From a bacterium (GTDB lineage: Bacteria; SZUA-79; Acidulodesulfobacterales; Acidulodesulfobacteraceae), in contig JAJYHI010000081.1 of NCBI GenBank assembly GCA_021784835.1, positions 1 to 64,000 of the forward strand: a DNA stretch of 64,000 nucleotides, in the 5' to 3' direction. How positions within the stretch are numbered: position 1 is the stretch's first letter; each line of letters begins with the position of its first letter. Made by a program: the position numbers and the translations under genes. The notes under the pieces were generated by a model that ran no database searches, was not told the origin of the DNA, and saw only the letters and a list, made by a program, of their open reading frames with translations. Positions 35,221 to 43,348 of the stretch are shown piece after piece.

Positions 35221-37047
35221 ATGAACAGAATATTTATTTTTAAATTAACGGCATCGTTTTTATTGTTCGTTATCGAACTTTTTTACCTATTTTTTATTTC
35301 GGGGTTTTTTTTCGATAAAAGCGTGATATATTATTTCGGTTTTTTTGGCGGCGTAAAGCTTGCTTTTATATTACTCCCTTTGTCCACATGGCTTGTTTCC
35401 TCTTATGCGTTGTCCAGCATGCTTTATAATAAGTATCTTTATTTTAAACCGGAAGACGATAAAAGGAAGAAAATGAAAACGCCGGGCAGAACCTTATCGC
35501 AAAAAAGCGGTTTAATATGGCCGGAAAGCGGCGGCCTTCAGCTGGCGATAGGGGAGATTCACGAAAAAGACGGAACGGTAAAAGAAAAGCCTGAATGGCT
35601 TATTATGGACAAATACGGCCTTTATACCGGACTGATTATTTTAGGCGCTACCGGAACCGGAAAAACAAGCGCCTGCGCTTACCCGTTTCTCGACCAGCTG
35701 GCAAGATATAAAAGAGACGAACCGGAAGAAAGAATAGGCGGTTTGATATTGGACGTAAAGGGAGATTTCTGGAATGAGGCTTCGCTGATATTGAAACGCA
35801 ACGGAAGAGAATCCGACATAGTAATAATAGAGCCGGGTTCCGGCTATTATTTTAATCCGGTAAATTATCCGCATTTAGATTCTAAAATTATAGCCGAAAG
35901 ATTATATTCCGTCCTCGAAAATATGAATTCCAACGACGGAAGACAGGACAGTTTCTGGAAAGATAAATCCATAAACCTTTTATCCCATTCTATAAACCTT
36001 GTTAGGTCGTGTATGGGATACGCAACATTGAGCGACGTATATGAAATGATATCCGATGAAATAGAATTAAAAAATTTGTTAGGTTACGCGGAAAACCTGA
36101 TAAAAACTTATTCCAAGACGGGCCGCGGCCGCGATAATCAAACTTCCGGACGGGATTTAAATTCAGATTTAAACGAAATAAAACTCTCGGCGGCATATTT
36201 CAATGGAAGCGATTATGCCGGACTTGACGAAAGGACAAAGACTATTATAAAAAGCGAATCTTTAAGGGTATGTTCGGATTTTATCAAACCCGTCTTTAAA
36301 AACGCTTTTTGCGCACCGGCGGAAAAAATTAATTTTACGGGATTTCAGGACGCAGTAAATAAAGGAAAAATCGTAATCCTAAATATGCCGGAATCAAAAT
36401 ACGGATTAACGGGAAAGATAATAGGCATTATGTTAAAACTCGATTATTTCAGGACGGTTTTAAACCGCGTTTATATGTCCTTAATAGATAAATCGGTCAA
36501 CGTCGAGAGGCCTGTCCTATTTTTATGCGACGAATATCAAAATTACGTAACTTCCGGCGACATCGAATCGGACGCCGAATTTTTTGCGAGATGCAGGCAG
36601 TCTAAAGCGATTAACATCGTTCTTTCGCAGAGTTACAGTTCCTTAAAGCTAAAGCTCGGTTCCGAAGAAAAGCTTAATTCTTTGATAGGCAACATAAGGT
36701 CTTCCATATGGCTTTCCCTTAGCGACGACTATTCTAAAGAAAAGGCCTCCAAGATATGCGACAAGGAATATAAATTAAAAATAACCGAAAATATAACCGA
36801 GCAGGACGAAGGCGCTTCTTTCAATCCATACGTAGGCGGGCTTCTGTCGGACGACAATACTATATCTTCAGGAACTACAAAGACTTACGAAAAAATGCCC
36901 TCGTTCGATACCGACGATTTCGCAGGTTTAAAATTAAATCAGGCCGTTTACAGAATATATTCGGGAACGGAAGTCAAAGGGCCGGGAATAGTGTATCTTC
37001 ATCCTATATACAGGCGGAAAACGAAAAGCTATTTCGATAAAGATTGA
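35221..37047 (+). CDS. virD4: VirD4/TraG-family coupling protein
   Basis: Coupling proteins recruit substrates to the T4SS. This 608-residue protein has two N-terminal membrane segments (residues 5-30 and 41-65). The ATPase domain shows Walker A ILGATGTGKTSACAYP (about residue 140) followed by GGLILDVKGDFWNEA, the segment typical of TraG/VirD4. Walker B is VLFLCDEYQNYVT (about 432) and the sensor is ARCRQSKAINIVLSQSYSSL. The C-terminus carries a TraM-recognition-type region. Because the protein is complete, substrate transfer, not just pilus assembly, is expected. No relaxase is encoded nearby, so the substrate (DNA or protein) is unclear. Confidence 0.9.
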   Translation: MNRIFIFKLTASFLLFVIELFYLFFISGFFFDKSVIYYFGFFGGVKLAFILLPLSTWLVSSYALSSMLYNKYLYFKPEDDKRKKMKTPGRTLSQKSGLIWPESGGLQLAIGEIHEKDGTVKEKPEWLIMDKYGLYTGLIILGATGTGKTSACAYPFLDQLARYKRDEPEERIGGLILDVKGDFWNEASLILKRNGRESDIVIIEPGSGYYFNPVNYPHLDSKIIAERLYSVLENMNSNDGRQDSFWKDKSINLLSHSINLVRSCMGYATLSDVYEMISDEIELKNLLGYAENLIKTYSKTGRGRDNQTSGRDLNSDLNEIKLSAAYFNGSDYAGLDERTKTIIKSESLRVCSDFIKPVFKNAFCAPAEKINFTGFQDAVNKGKIVILNMPESKYGLTGKIIGIMLKLDYFRTVLNRVYMSLIDKSVNVERPVLFLCDEYQNYVTSGDIESDAEFFARCRQSKAINIVLSQSYSSLKLKLGSEEKLNSLIGNIRSSIWLSLSDDYSKEKASKICDKEYKLKITENITEQDEGASFNPYVGGLLSDDNTISSGTTKTYEKMPSFDTDDFAGLKLNQAVYRIYSGTEVKGPGIVYLHPIYRRKTKSYFDKD

Positions 37048-37057
37048 AGGAATACAA

Positions 37058-37390
37058 ATGAAAAACGGATATGGAAACGGCGGCCCTGCCGGAGGGGGCT
37101 ATGAACTGGATATTTTAGAAATCATGTTTCTCGTTTTTAGCGCGATATTCGCCCTTTTTTATTTTACGGAAGAAAAATTTAAATATGCGGTAAATTCTTT
37201 CTATATATTTATGGCCTATTCTTTAAAGGTTTATACGCCCGCGATAACTCTTTACGCGGTTAATCTTTTCTTCTTTTTAGCCGGAGCGCACGGCATATAC
37301 GTTAGAATCTTCGAAATAAGGATTACCGGCTCCAAGCTTAAAATGTACGATAAATTAAATGAATATAACGAAAAACGGAAGGGGGCTTAA
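37058..37390 (+). CDS. Small polytopic membrane protein in T4SS cluster
   Basis: This 110-residue protein starts with a glycine-rich segment and has three hydrophobic segments (LDILEIMFLVFSAIFALFYF; FYIFMAYSLKVYTPAITLYAV; and NLFFFLAGAHGIYV, close to the second) and a basic C-terminal tail. It is not recognised as any VirB family. It lies ten bases after virD4 and six before the VirB9-like gene, so it is a cluster member. It may be a lineage-specific channel subunit or a coupling-protein accessory. RBS AAGGAATAC lies at 37047-37055. Confidence 0.65.
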   Translation: MKNGYGNGGPAGGGYELDILEIMFLVFSAIFALFYFTEEKFKYAVNSFYIFMAYSLKVYTPAITLYAVNLFFFLAGAHGIYVRIFEIRITGSKLKMYDKLNEYNEKRKGA

Positions 37391-37396
37391 AAACTA

Positions 37397-38383
37397 ATGC
37401 TAAGAATTAAAAATGAATTTATAATTTATCTGATTATATTTATATCCTTTAATTTTTATTTTGCCGGCTTTAATCTTACGCGATTTGCGAAGCCCGGCGG
37501 CGCGGACGCACTTAAGTATTCCAGCCTTGCCAAATACAGCTTTAAAAACAGGCTTTCCGTCCATAAATTATCGGTAAGAACGGGAATAATATATAAGCTT
37601 AACGCCGCTACCGGCTATGTCAGCGTTATAACCCTCCCCGTTATACCTTTAGACGTTGCGCTTGGAAATACCGCCGCTTTTTCGGAAGAGACCGTAGGCA
37701 GGCAGATATTCGTAAAACCCCTTACTTACGATGCCGGCGCTTCAAGCAATCTCGAGATTTACACAAAATACGGACTTATCAACATCCTTCTGCGCCTAAG
37801 AGGACCGAAATACGTAACATACAATTTAGATATCGCGGACACGCTTAAAAACGTTTTTGCGGACAATTACATAAAAAACAAAATAGATAAATTAAAAAGA
37901 GCGCTGTTCAAAAAATACTCTTCAGATATGAATTCCGTAAATAAAAAGAGGAAAAAGTTAAAAGAAGAAGAAAAATACGTTATGGGACTAATACTGCTGT
38001 TCAACAGGCTCAAAATAGATAAGTCCGTTTCCAGAAACGGCGTAACCCTGACCGTAATTTCCATAAGCCGCATAAAAAACATATATTATCTGCGGTATCA
38101 ACTTACTAATAACGCCGACAGGCCGTTTTTGGTCAGGAACGTATATTTATACGGCGAATACGGAGAAAATTTCTTAAACGGATATAATCCCGGTAAAATA
38201 AGGGAAATTCCTGCATTAAACGCGACGCCTCACAACGCGGAATATATGCCTTATAAAATCGTAAGAAGCGTTATAGTTTTCAAAAAACCCGGACTGCGTG
38301 CGGGGAGCGGCCTGAAACTTTCCTTTCATCTGCTTATAGGAAAAAAACCCGTTAAACTAAAAGTAAATTCAATTTTAAATTAG
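37397..38383 (+). CDS. VirB9/TrbG-like T4SS outer-membrane-complex protein
   Basis: This 328-residue secreted protein has an N-terminal hydrophobic signal (FIIYLIIFISFNFYFAGF). The VirB9 N-terminal domain is visible: a strand GYVSVITLPVIPLDVALGN, then GRQIFVKPLTYDAGASSNLEIYTKYG, equivalent to the conserved K-P....A.TNL.I.T..G of the VirB9/TrbG family. A charged helical segment (KIDKLKRALFKKYSSDMNSVNKKRKKLKEEEKYVM) replaces the usual linker, and a C-terminal beta domain follows. VirB9 normally precedes VirB10; here it is after VirD4. No VirB7 lipoprotein partner was found. Confidence 0.72.
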   Translation: MLRIKNEFIIYLIIFISFNFYFAGFNLTRFAKPGGADALKYSSLAKYSFKNRLSVHKLSVRTGIIYKLNAATGYVSVITLPVIPLDVALGNTAAFSEETVGRQIFVKPLTYDAGASSNLEIYTKYGLINILLRLRGPKYVTYNLDIADTLKNVFADNYIKNKIDKLKRALFKKYSSDMNSVNKKRKKLKEEEKYVMGLILLFNRLKIDKSVSRNGVTLTVISISRIKNIYYLRYQLTNNADRPFLVRNVYLYGEYGENFLNGYNPGKIREIPALNATPHNAEYMPYKIVRSVIVFKKPGLRAGSGLKLSFHLLIGKKPVKLKVNSILN

Positions 38384-38495
38384 CATCTTCAATAAAATTA
38401 AATTAATATATTTACATATTTAAAGCAACGAATTATATATATAAGGCGAAATACATTGCGAAAACTATAAAATAACCGATTAGCCGTCTAATTAT

Positions 38496-39029
38496 ATGTT
38501 TATGAATTTCATGTTAAAAATTAAAATCGTTAATTTTATCTTTATGTTTTTCATAGCGGCATTAATATTTATATCTTCGAAGGCGGCCGCTTTTTCTTTC
38601 GGTATGAATATTAAAGGAAACGAATTTGACAAAACGATAATATTCGCAAGCAAAAAATACGGCATACCGGTTCCTTTCCTTATCGCGGTAATGAGAGCGG
38701 AAAGCGGTTTCAATATTTACGCTGTAAGCCCCAAAGGCGCGGTCGGGCTAATGCAGCTTATGCCCGTCACTGGCGAAACGCTACGCAAAAATATCGACAA
38801 CCCGCTGACGAATATAATAGCGGGGGCGCAATATCTGCATTACTGCCTCAAGAGATTCGGTTTCGACCCGGCTCCGGCTTTGGCGTGCTATAACGCCGGG
38901 CCGGCTTCCGTTAAAACCGAGTATGTAAAAAACCGCGTCAAATTTATAATCCCGCCTTACAGGCAGACGGAAATGTATATTATAAGGGTTTATAAATATT
39001 ACGATTATTACAGAAAATTATTAAAATGA
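38496..39029 (+). CDS. VirB1-like lytic transglycosylase (SLT/GH23)
   Basis: This enzyme probably makes local openings in peptidoglycan for the secretion channel. The 177-residue protein has an N-terminal hydrophobic export segment (IVNFIFMFFIAALIFI). The SLT fold follows with [32 protein letters not shown], the catalytic glutamate being in RAESGF. PALACYNAGPASV is the second motif. VirB1 is first in Agrobacterium virB but is often found elsewhere in related clusters. It is the last gene of the cluster. A 112-base gap separates it from the VirB9-like gene. Confidence 0.82.
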   Translation: MFMNFMLKIKIVNFIFMFFIAALIFISSKAAAFSFGMNIKGNEFDKTIIFASKKYGIPVPFLIAVMRAESGFNIYAVSPKGAVGLMQLMPVTGETLRKNIDNPLTNIIAGAQYLHYCLKRFGFDPAPALACYNAGPASVKTEYVKNRVKFIIPPYRQTEMYIIRVYKYYDYYRKLLK

Positions 39030-39126
39030 TAAACCCGCCGCGCATTATAATCTCCGATTTATTTTAATAAAGGTGCCGTCGCCTTCGTGTCCTTTTGCTT
39101 TAGCCGAAATACTTTTTTATTTAAGG

Positions 39127-39197
39127 TTTGAACAGTTCAAAAGCAAATCGATTATTTGAGACAACCGTTTCAAATCGCCGGCCGAATCATCGATTTG
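39127..39197. promoter_or_regulatory. Dyad sites upstream of the 39265 gene
   Basis: TTTGAACAGTTCAAA (39127-39141) is a perfect palindrome with seven-base arms around one A. A second inverted repeat, CAAATCGAT (39144-39152) and ATCGATTTG (39189-39197), has arms 36 bases apart and runs into the -35 box at 39195. Both suggest binding by a dimeric regulator. The regulator is unknown. Confidence 0.45.
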
Positions 39198-39223
39198 ACA
39201 AATTCCGGTTATTTTATTAAAAT
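39195..39223 (+). promoter_or_regulatory. Sigma-70-type promoter of the 39265 gene
   Basis: TTGACA (39195-39200) and TAAAAT (39218-39223) are separated by exactly 17 bases. The -35 is a perfect consensus and the -10 is a five-of-six match. Transcription would start near 39230, about 35 bases before the gene. Confidence 0.65.
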
Positions 39224-39264
39224 CTTTTAATAATAATTTAATCTATTTTATTAAGGGGGAATAT

Positions 39265-40035
39265 ATGGCCGTTAAGAAGAAATGCAATTTCGCGCCGTCC
39301 GTACGTTTTTTATTTATAACGGCCATAGCAGCGGCAATATTTAATATTTTATTTTTTAATCCTATTTTTGGCGTATTTAACGAAAACGCTTTCGGAAGCC
39401 CTGACGGGAACTGCCGCGGCGTTTACGCTTCAAAACCAATTATTTACGCGCTATATTTAAAAGTCCAAAACAGGCCGGTCGACGAAAACGATATCAAAAC
39501 CTATATAAAAATCGTCAGTCCTTCCCGATATATGCACGACAGATATAATCCCTTTTTATGGCATCAGCTTTATCTGAAAGACGAAGCAAAATTTAAAAAA
39601 TTAATGGATTTCGTAAATTCCGTTAAATATTTTAAAGAAAATATAAATGCTTACGTCGGCGGATATGACTTTAAAAAACAGGGATTTTATCTTATGTACG
39701 ATATGTCTGACGATATTATTCAAAACGGGATGAAAACCCGCAGGAACATAAATTTTATTAAATTCAGGCACGGGAATATCTATTATTTATTTTATAAATT
39801 AACGATAATACACGAAAATGCCGGCGCCTTTAATTTTTTGAAAATACCTGAAAAAAATGCGGAAAATTTTCTTAACGAAAGAACCGGACTATTCGGACAT
39901 ATCGAGAAATCGGTATTTTTAGAATATTATTTTACCCCTTTAAAGGCAAAAAATAACGTTTTGACCGTAAAAGCCTTTTGCGTAAAGGTTTACGACAGTA
40001 AAAACAATAATGTCTTGATTGGAACCATTAAATAG
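39265..40035 (+). CDS. Hypothetical secreted or membrane-anchored protein
   Basis: This is a 256-residue protein of unrecognised family. It has a hydrophobic N-terminal segment (VRFLFITAIAAAIFNILFFNPIF) that is either a signal peptide or an anchor. The exported part is rich in tyrosine, asparagine and lysine, with a DENDIKTYIKIVSPSRYMHDRYNPF segment near residue 80. Two cysteines (near residues 50 and 245) are present. It is well separated from both the T4SS cluster and the thiamine operon, has its own promoter with dyad sites, and a strong AAGGGGGAA site before the ATG. It may be a stress- or host-responsive envelope protein; that is a guess from the regulation only. Confidence 0.6.
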   Translation: MAVKKKCNFAPSVRFLFITAIAAAIFNILFFNPIFGVFNENAFGSPDGNCRGVYASKPIIYALYLKVQNRPVDENDIKTYIKIVSPSRYMHDRYNPFLWHQLYLKDEAKFKKLMDFVNSVKYFKENINAYVGGYDFKKQGFYLMYDMSDDIIQNGMKTRRNINFIKFRHGNIYYLFYKLTIIHENAGAFNFLKIPEKNAENFLNERTGLFGHIEKSVFLEYYFTPLKAKNNVLTVKAFCVKVYDSKNNNVLIGTIK

Positions 40036-40083
40036 TTTATAATAATTTTATTATATTTTATTATTTTATATTATTTTTTAAAA

Positions 40084-40190
40084 CAGGGGTGCCTTTAAAA
40101 ACATGGCTGAGAGCCGAGTTTAAAGACTGGCAGGTTAAAAACTCGCAACCCTTAGAACCTGAATACGGATAATGCCGGCGCAGGGAGGCA
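40084..40190 (+). promoter_or_regulatory. TPP riboswitch aptamer (THI element)
   Basis: The conserved core of the thiamine pyrophosphate aptamer is complete: GGGGTGCC near 40086, GGCTGAGA near 40105, ACCC followed by ACCTGA near 40149-40161, GGATAATGCC, and GCAGGGA near 40180. A P3 stem is visible as GAGTTT paired with AAACTC. It lies before the thiazole operon and must respond to TPP. Confidence 0.95.
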
Positions 40191-40216
40191 GGAAATCTTC
40201 AATATAATATATCATA

Positions 40217-40242
40217 TATCGTCGGCCCGTAAAGCGACGATA
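40217..40242 (+). other. Stem-loop in the riboswitch expression platform
   Basis: TATCGTCG (40217-40224) and CGACGATA (40235-40242) are perfect eight-base arms around a ten-base loop just after the aptamer. It is followed by a T-rich stretch (TTGTTTTTC at 40250) and may be an anti-terminator component or an upstream pause hairpin. Confidence 0.55.
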
Positions 40243-40292
40243 AAAAGGCTTGTTTTTCTCCGTTTCCCCTCCTTTTTCCGCCCGTCCGCCTG

Positions 40293-40331
40293 TACGGGGA
40301 CTATTAACCTTGAACCCCGTATTTTTTTTTT
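40293..40331 (+). terminator. Rho-independent terminator of the TPP riboswitch
   Basis: TACGGGG (40293-40299) pairs perfectly with CCCCGTA (40315-40321), and ten T residues follow (40322-40331). A competing hairpin can form from CCCGT (40281-40285) with ACGGG (40294-40298), which would disrupt the terminator. This is the expected layout of a TPP-off transcription switch. Confidence 0.85.
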
Positions 40332-40371
40332 GCTTTAAATAAGATTTAATTAGCGAATATTTTCGATTTTT

Positions 40372-41478
40372 ATGGCAAATTTAGATTCAATACTTAAAAG
40401 AGCTTTGTCTTTCCAAAGATTGGACGACGGAGTTCTGCTTAATTTATTGGAAATTGGGGGAGACGAAGAAACGCGGAATATTATCGAGGCGGCCGATATT
40501 TATAACCGGAAAATAAATTCAGATAAAGTATCGTACGTCGTCAACAGAAATATAAATTTTACCAATATTTGCGGTTTAAACTGCAAGTTTTGCGGTTATA
40601 AAAGAACTGAAAAATCCAAAGACTCGTTTTTATTGGATTACGACGCGATATTAGAAAAAATACGTGAGGGGAAAGACAAAATAGGCATCGACGAAATATG
40701 CGTAACGGGAGGAATATATCCAGCCTTAAAACCAGATTATTATTTTAATTTGATTAAAACCGTCAGGGATAATTTCAGCGATTTGCATATCCATGCCTTT
40801 TCTCCGCAGGAAATTTACGAACTTTCGAAAGCTACAGAAAAATCTTACCGCGCCGTCATTTTAAAATTAATCGATATGGGGCTTGATTCCATGCCGGGAA
40901 CCGCGGCGGAGATTTTAGCCGAAGATACGCGAAAAAAGATTTGTCCGGAAAAAATAAGCGCGCCTGTATGGGTAGAAATTATTAAAACAGCCCACAAAAC
41001 AGGGCTCAAAACATCGGCTACGGTTCTTTTCGGCCATATAGAAACGAGCCTCGATTTAGTATCGCATTTAAGCCTGTTAAGGCAAATTCAGGATGAAACC
41101 CGGGGGTTCACCGAATTTATCGCCCTGCCTTTCGTTCCGTTCAAAACGTCTTTGGCAAAAAAAATAGATTTAATGCCCGCGCGGAACAGGATATTCAGGT
41201 TTTATGCCGTTTCGAGGCTTTATCTGGATAATTTTAAAAATATTCAGACCAGCTGGCCAAAAATAGGAACCGATGCGGCAGTAAAATCTCTTTTCTGCGG
41301 CGTTAACGATTTCGGCGGAACTCTGATGGAAGAAAATATAACCAGAAGCGCCGGGGGGAAATTCGGAGAATATCTGTCGGAAACGCAAATAAAGGACTTT
41401 ATAAGAAAAGCGGGGAAACTTGCGCTCAGAAGGGATACCCTGTATAACCCTGCTTATGAAAAAAAACTATGCAAATAG
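40372..41478 (+). CDS. CofH-like radical SAM enzyme in a TPP-riboswitch operon (candidate dehydroglycine source for ThiG)
   Basis: This 368-residue protein is of the MqnC/MqnE/CofH radical SAM group. Its cluster motif is C67xxxC71xxC74 in NFTNICGLNCKFCGYKR. The family segments DEICVTGGIYPALKPDYYF, LHIHAFSPQEI, LDSMPGTAAEIL, ATVLFGHIET and GVNDFGGTLMEENITRSAGG are clear, and the last is closest to CofH. ThiH, which normally sits in thiS-thiG operons, has a different C-terminal domain and is not found in the window. CofH and ThiH both cleave tyrosine at C-alpha/C-beta and release dehydroglycine, so this enzyme may serve ThiG. It is the first gene after a TPP riboswitch and overlaps thiS by ten bases. 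Confidence 0.82.
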   Translation: MANLDSILKRALSFQRLDDGVLLNLLEIGGDEETRNIIEAADIYNRKINSDKVSYVVNRNINFTNICGLNCKFCGYKRTEKSKDSFLLDYDAILEKIREGKDKIGIDEICVTGGIYPALKPDYYFNLIKTVRDNFSDLHIHAFSPQEIYELSKATEKSYRAVILKLIDMGLDSMPGTAAEILAEDTRKKICPEKISAPVWVEIIKTAHKTGLKTSATVLFGHIETSLDLVSHLSLLRQIQDETRGFTEFIALPFVPFKTSLAKKIDLMPARNRIFRFYAVSRLYLDNFKNIQTSWPKIGTDAAVKSLFCGVNDFGGTLMEENITRSAGGKFGEYLSETQIKDFIRKAGKLALRRDTLYNPAYEKKLCK

Positions 41479-41669
41479 AAATCAACGGCAAAGAATTAGA
41501 TGTTTCAAGAGGCATAACGGTTCAAAATTTAATAGACGAACTTAAATTGAACGTTAAAAGCACCGCCGTGGCCGTTAACAGGTCTATAGTTTCTAAAAGC
41601 GCATATGCCGGCTTTCTTTTAAACGAAAACGACAAAATCGATTTGGTAAGTATTGCGCCGGGCGGCTGA
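41469..41669 (+). CDS. thiS: Sulfur carrier protein ThiS
   Basis: ThiS is a ubiquitin-fold sulfur carrier that donates thiocarboxylate sulfur to ThiG. The 66-residue protein starts [12 protein letters not shown] and ends in the essential double glycine (SIAPGG), which is adenylated and thiolated. Length is typical. It overlaps the end of the preceding radical SAM gene by ten bases and lies 68 bases before the preferred thiG start. Activation would require ThiF, which is not in this window. Confidence 0.93.
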   Translation: MQIEINGKELDVSRGITVQNLIDELKLNVKSTAVAVNRSIVSKSAYAGFLLNENDKIDLVSIAPGG

Positions 41670-41737
41670 TTTTTAATTTTTATTTATTGCTTAATTATGA
41701 TAATATTGATAACTTTAATAATTGGGGGAATATGTTA

Positions 41738-42544
41738 ATGGAAATTACGGAAAACGCGGGTAAAGGTTTTGAGGGCGACATCCTTAAAATCGGCAGATAT
41801 ACTTTTAAATCCCGCCTGCTGATAGGGACGGGGAAATATCCCGATTTTCAAACTATGAAAGAGGCCGCTGACGCTTCCGGCGCCGAGATAATAACCGTTG
41901 CCGTAAGAAGAATAGATTTTAGCGCAAAAGAAAATATGCTGTCTTATATAGACCTAGACAAATACGTTCTTTTGCCGAATACCGCCGGATGCTATACGGC
42001 TGAAGACGCGGTGAATACGCTCTTGCTTGCCAGGGAGCTCGGCGTTTTTAAAACGGATTTAGTAAAACTAGAAGTTATAGGCGACCGGAAAACGCTTTAT
42101 CCAGACAACGAGGAGCTTATTAAGGCCGCAAAAATACTTGTAAAAGAGGGTTTTACCGTCATGCCTTACATGATGGACGACCCGGTTCTTGCTAAAAAGC
42201 TTGAAGATGCAGGTTGTCCCGTAGTTATGCCTCTTGCCTCGCCCATAGGCTCCGGCCTTGGAATCAGAAATCCTTATAATATCAAAATAATAAAAGAAAC
42301 GGTGTCCGTTCCGGTCATAGTGGACGCCGGAGTTGGAACCGCTTCCGACGCCTGCAAAACTATGGAGCTCGGCGTGGACGGAATTCTTATAAATACGGCA
42401 ATCGCGGGAGCCCATAATCCAGTTTGGATGGCGGCGGCTATGAAAAACGCCGTGGAAGCCGGCAGGCTCGCATATTTGTCCGGACGCATTCCCATGAGGC
42501 TTTACGCTCAGGCTTCGACGCAAATGGAGGGGATAGTATTTTGA
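41738..42544 (+). CDS. thiG: Thiazole synthase ThiG
   Basis: ThiG condenses 1-deoxyxylulose-5-phosphate, ThiS thiocarboxylate and dehydroglycine into the thiazole phosphate. The protein shows [36 protein letters not shown], the Schiff-base lysine region ([17 protein letters not shown]), [53 protein letters not shown] and the C-terminal [14 protein letters not shown]. All are typical. ATG 41738 has a GGGGG site nine bases upstream and matches the family start; ATG 41687 or 41732 are possible. Its stop overlaps the next gene's TTG. Confidence 0.94.
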   Translation: MEITENAGKGFEGDILKIGRYTFKSRLLIGTGKYPDFQTMKEAADASGAEIITVAVRRIDFSAKENMLSYIDLDKYVLLPNTAGCYTAEDAVNTLLLARELGVFKTDLVKLEVIGDRKTLYPDNEELIKAAKILVKEGFTVMPYMMDDPVLAKKLEDAGCPVVMPLASPIGSGLGIRNPYNIKIIKETVSVPVIVDAGVGTASDACKTMELGVDGILINTAIAGAHNPVWMAAAMKNAVEAGRLAYLSGRIPMRLYAQASTQMEGIVF

Positions 42545-43266
42545 CGGTAAGATTAAATAAATTTTTGGCGGCAAATACCGGCGTTTCCAGAAGAAACGCC
42601 GATGAAATAATAAAAGAAAGCAGGGTCTCGATAAACGGCAAAAAAATCAGCAATCTCGCTACATTCGTAAACGAAGGAGACGAAGTAGCAGTTGACGGAA
42701 AAAAAATAAAATACCGTGAAGAGCCTAAAATCTATATTATCCTTAACAAGCCGCAGGGTTATATCACCGCCGTAAAATCGGAAGAAGGGTTCAAAACGGT
42801 AATGGAACTGATAAAAAAAGAAACGTTAAAATATAAGCATATATTTCCCGCCGGAAGGCTCGACTTTATGAGCGAAGGCCTGCTTATGCTTACAAACGAC
42901 GGAGATTTTGCTTATAAATTGACTCATCCCAAATTCGACGTGGTAAAAACATATATCATAGAGGCGAAAGGCGAGTTGACCCCCGGCCTTTTTAACAGGA
43001 TTAAAAAGGGCGTCAAACTTGAAGGCGTCGGTCTTTTAAAACCGAAAGACGTAAAAATTATAAGAAAAGAACAGACAAAATTTATTCTGTCCATAGACTT
43101 AACCCATGGAAAAAACCGCGAAATCAGAAAACTTATGGAATTTTTTAACCTGAAAATTTTAATGCTGAAAAGGGTTAGAATAGGCGGACTTTATATGGAA
43201 AACCTGCCGTCCGGCGAGTACCGCGTATTAAACAAAAAAACGGCGGAATCGGCGCTAGGACAATAG
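42541..43266 (+). CDS. Pseudouridine synthase of RluB/RsuA family
   Basis: The enzyme isomerises a specific rRNA uridine. From the TTG at 42541 (overlapping the thiG stop) the product is 241 residues. The N-terminal S4 RNA-binding domain reads [32 protein letters not shown]. The catalytic domain has [30 protein letters not shown], with the nucleophilic aspartate in [19 protein letters not shown] is the second family motif. Rlu/Rsu proteins of this type act on 23S U2605 (RluB) or 16S U516 (RsuA); the motifs do not decide which. Cotranscription with thiG makes it subject to the TPP switch, which is unusual. Confidence 0.88.
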   Translation: MTVRLNKFLAANTGVSRRNADEIIKESRVSINGKKISNLATFVNEGDEVAVDGKKIKYREEPKIYIILNKPQGYITAVKSEEGFKTVMELIKKETLKYKHIFPAGRLDFMSEGLLMLTNDGDFAYKLTHPKFDVVKTYIIEAKGELTPGLFNRIKKGVKLEGVGLLKPKDVKIIRKEQTKFILSIDLTHGKNREIRKLMEFFNLKILMLKRVRIGGLYMENLPSGEYRVLNKKTAESALGQ

Positions 43267-43348
43267 CATCCGGGCAATAAAATAATCTCTTGAATTAAAT
43301 TGCGATATTAAATTATAATTAAAAATATATTTTAAAGTTTTAATAGAG

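Noticed and set aside
26262..39029. Integrative conjugative element or plasmid block
   Set aside because: No relaxase, integrase, replication gene or flanking repeat; a mobile origin is possible but not supported by the window.
38496..39029. Assignment of the transglycosylase to the flagellum
   Set aside because: It is adjacent to VirB9-like and other T4SS genes and lacks a rod-binding domain.
42424..42540. N-terminal extension of the pseudouridine synthase into thiG
   Set aside because: The extension is out of frame with thiG and has no S4-like sequence; the family start is at the TTG 42541.
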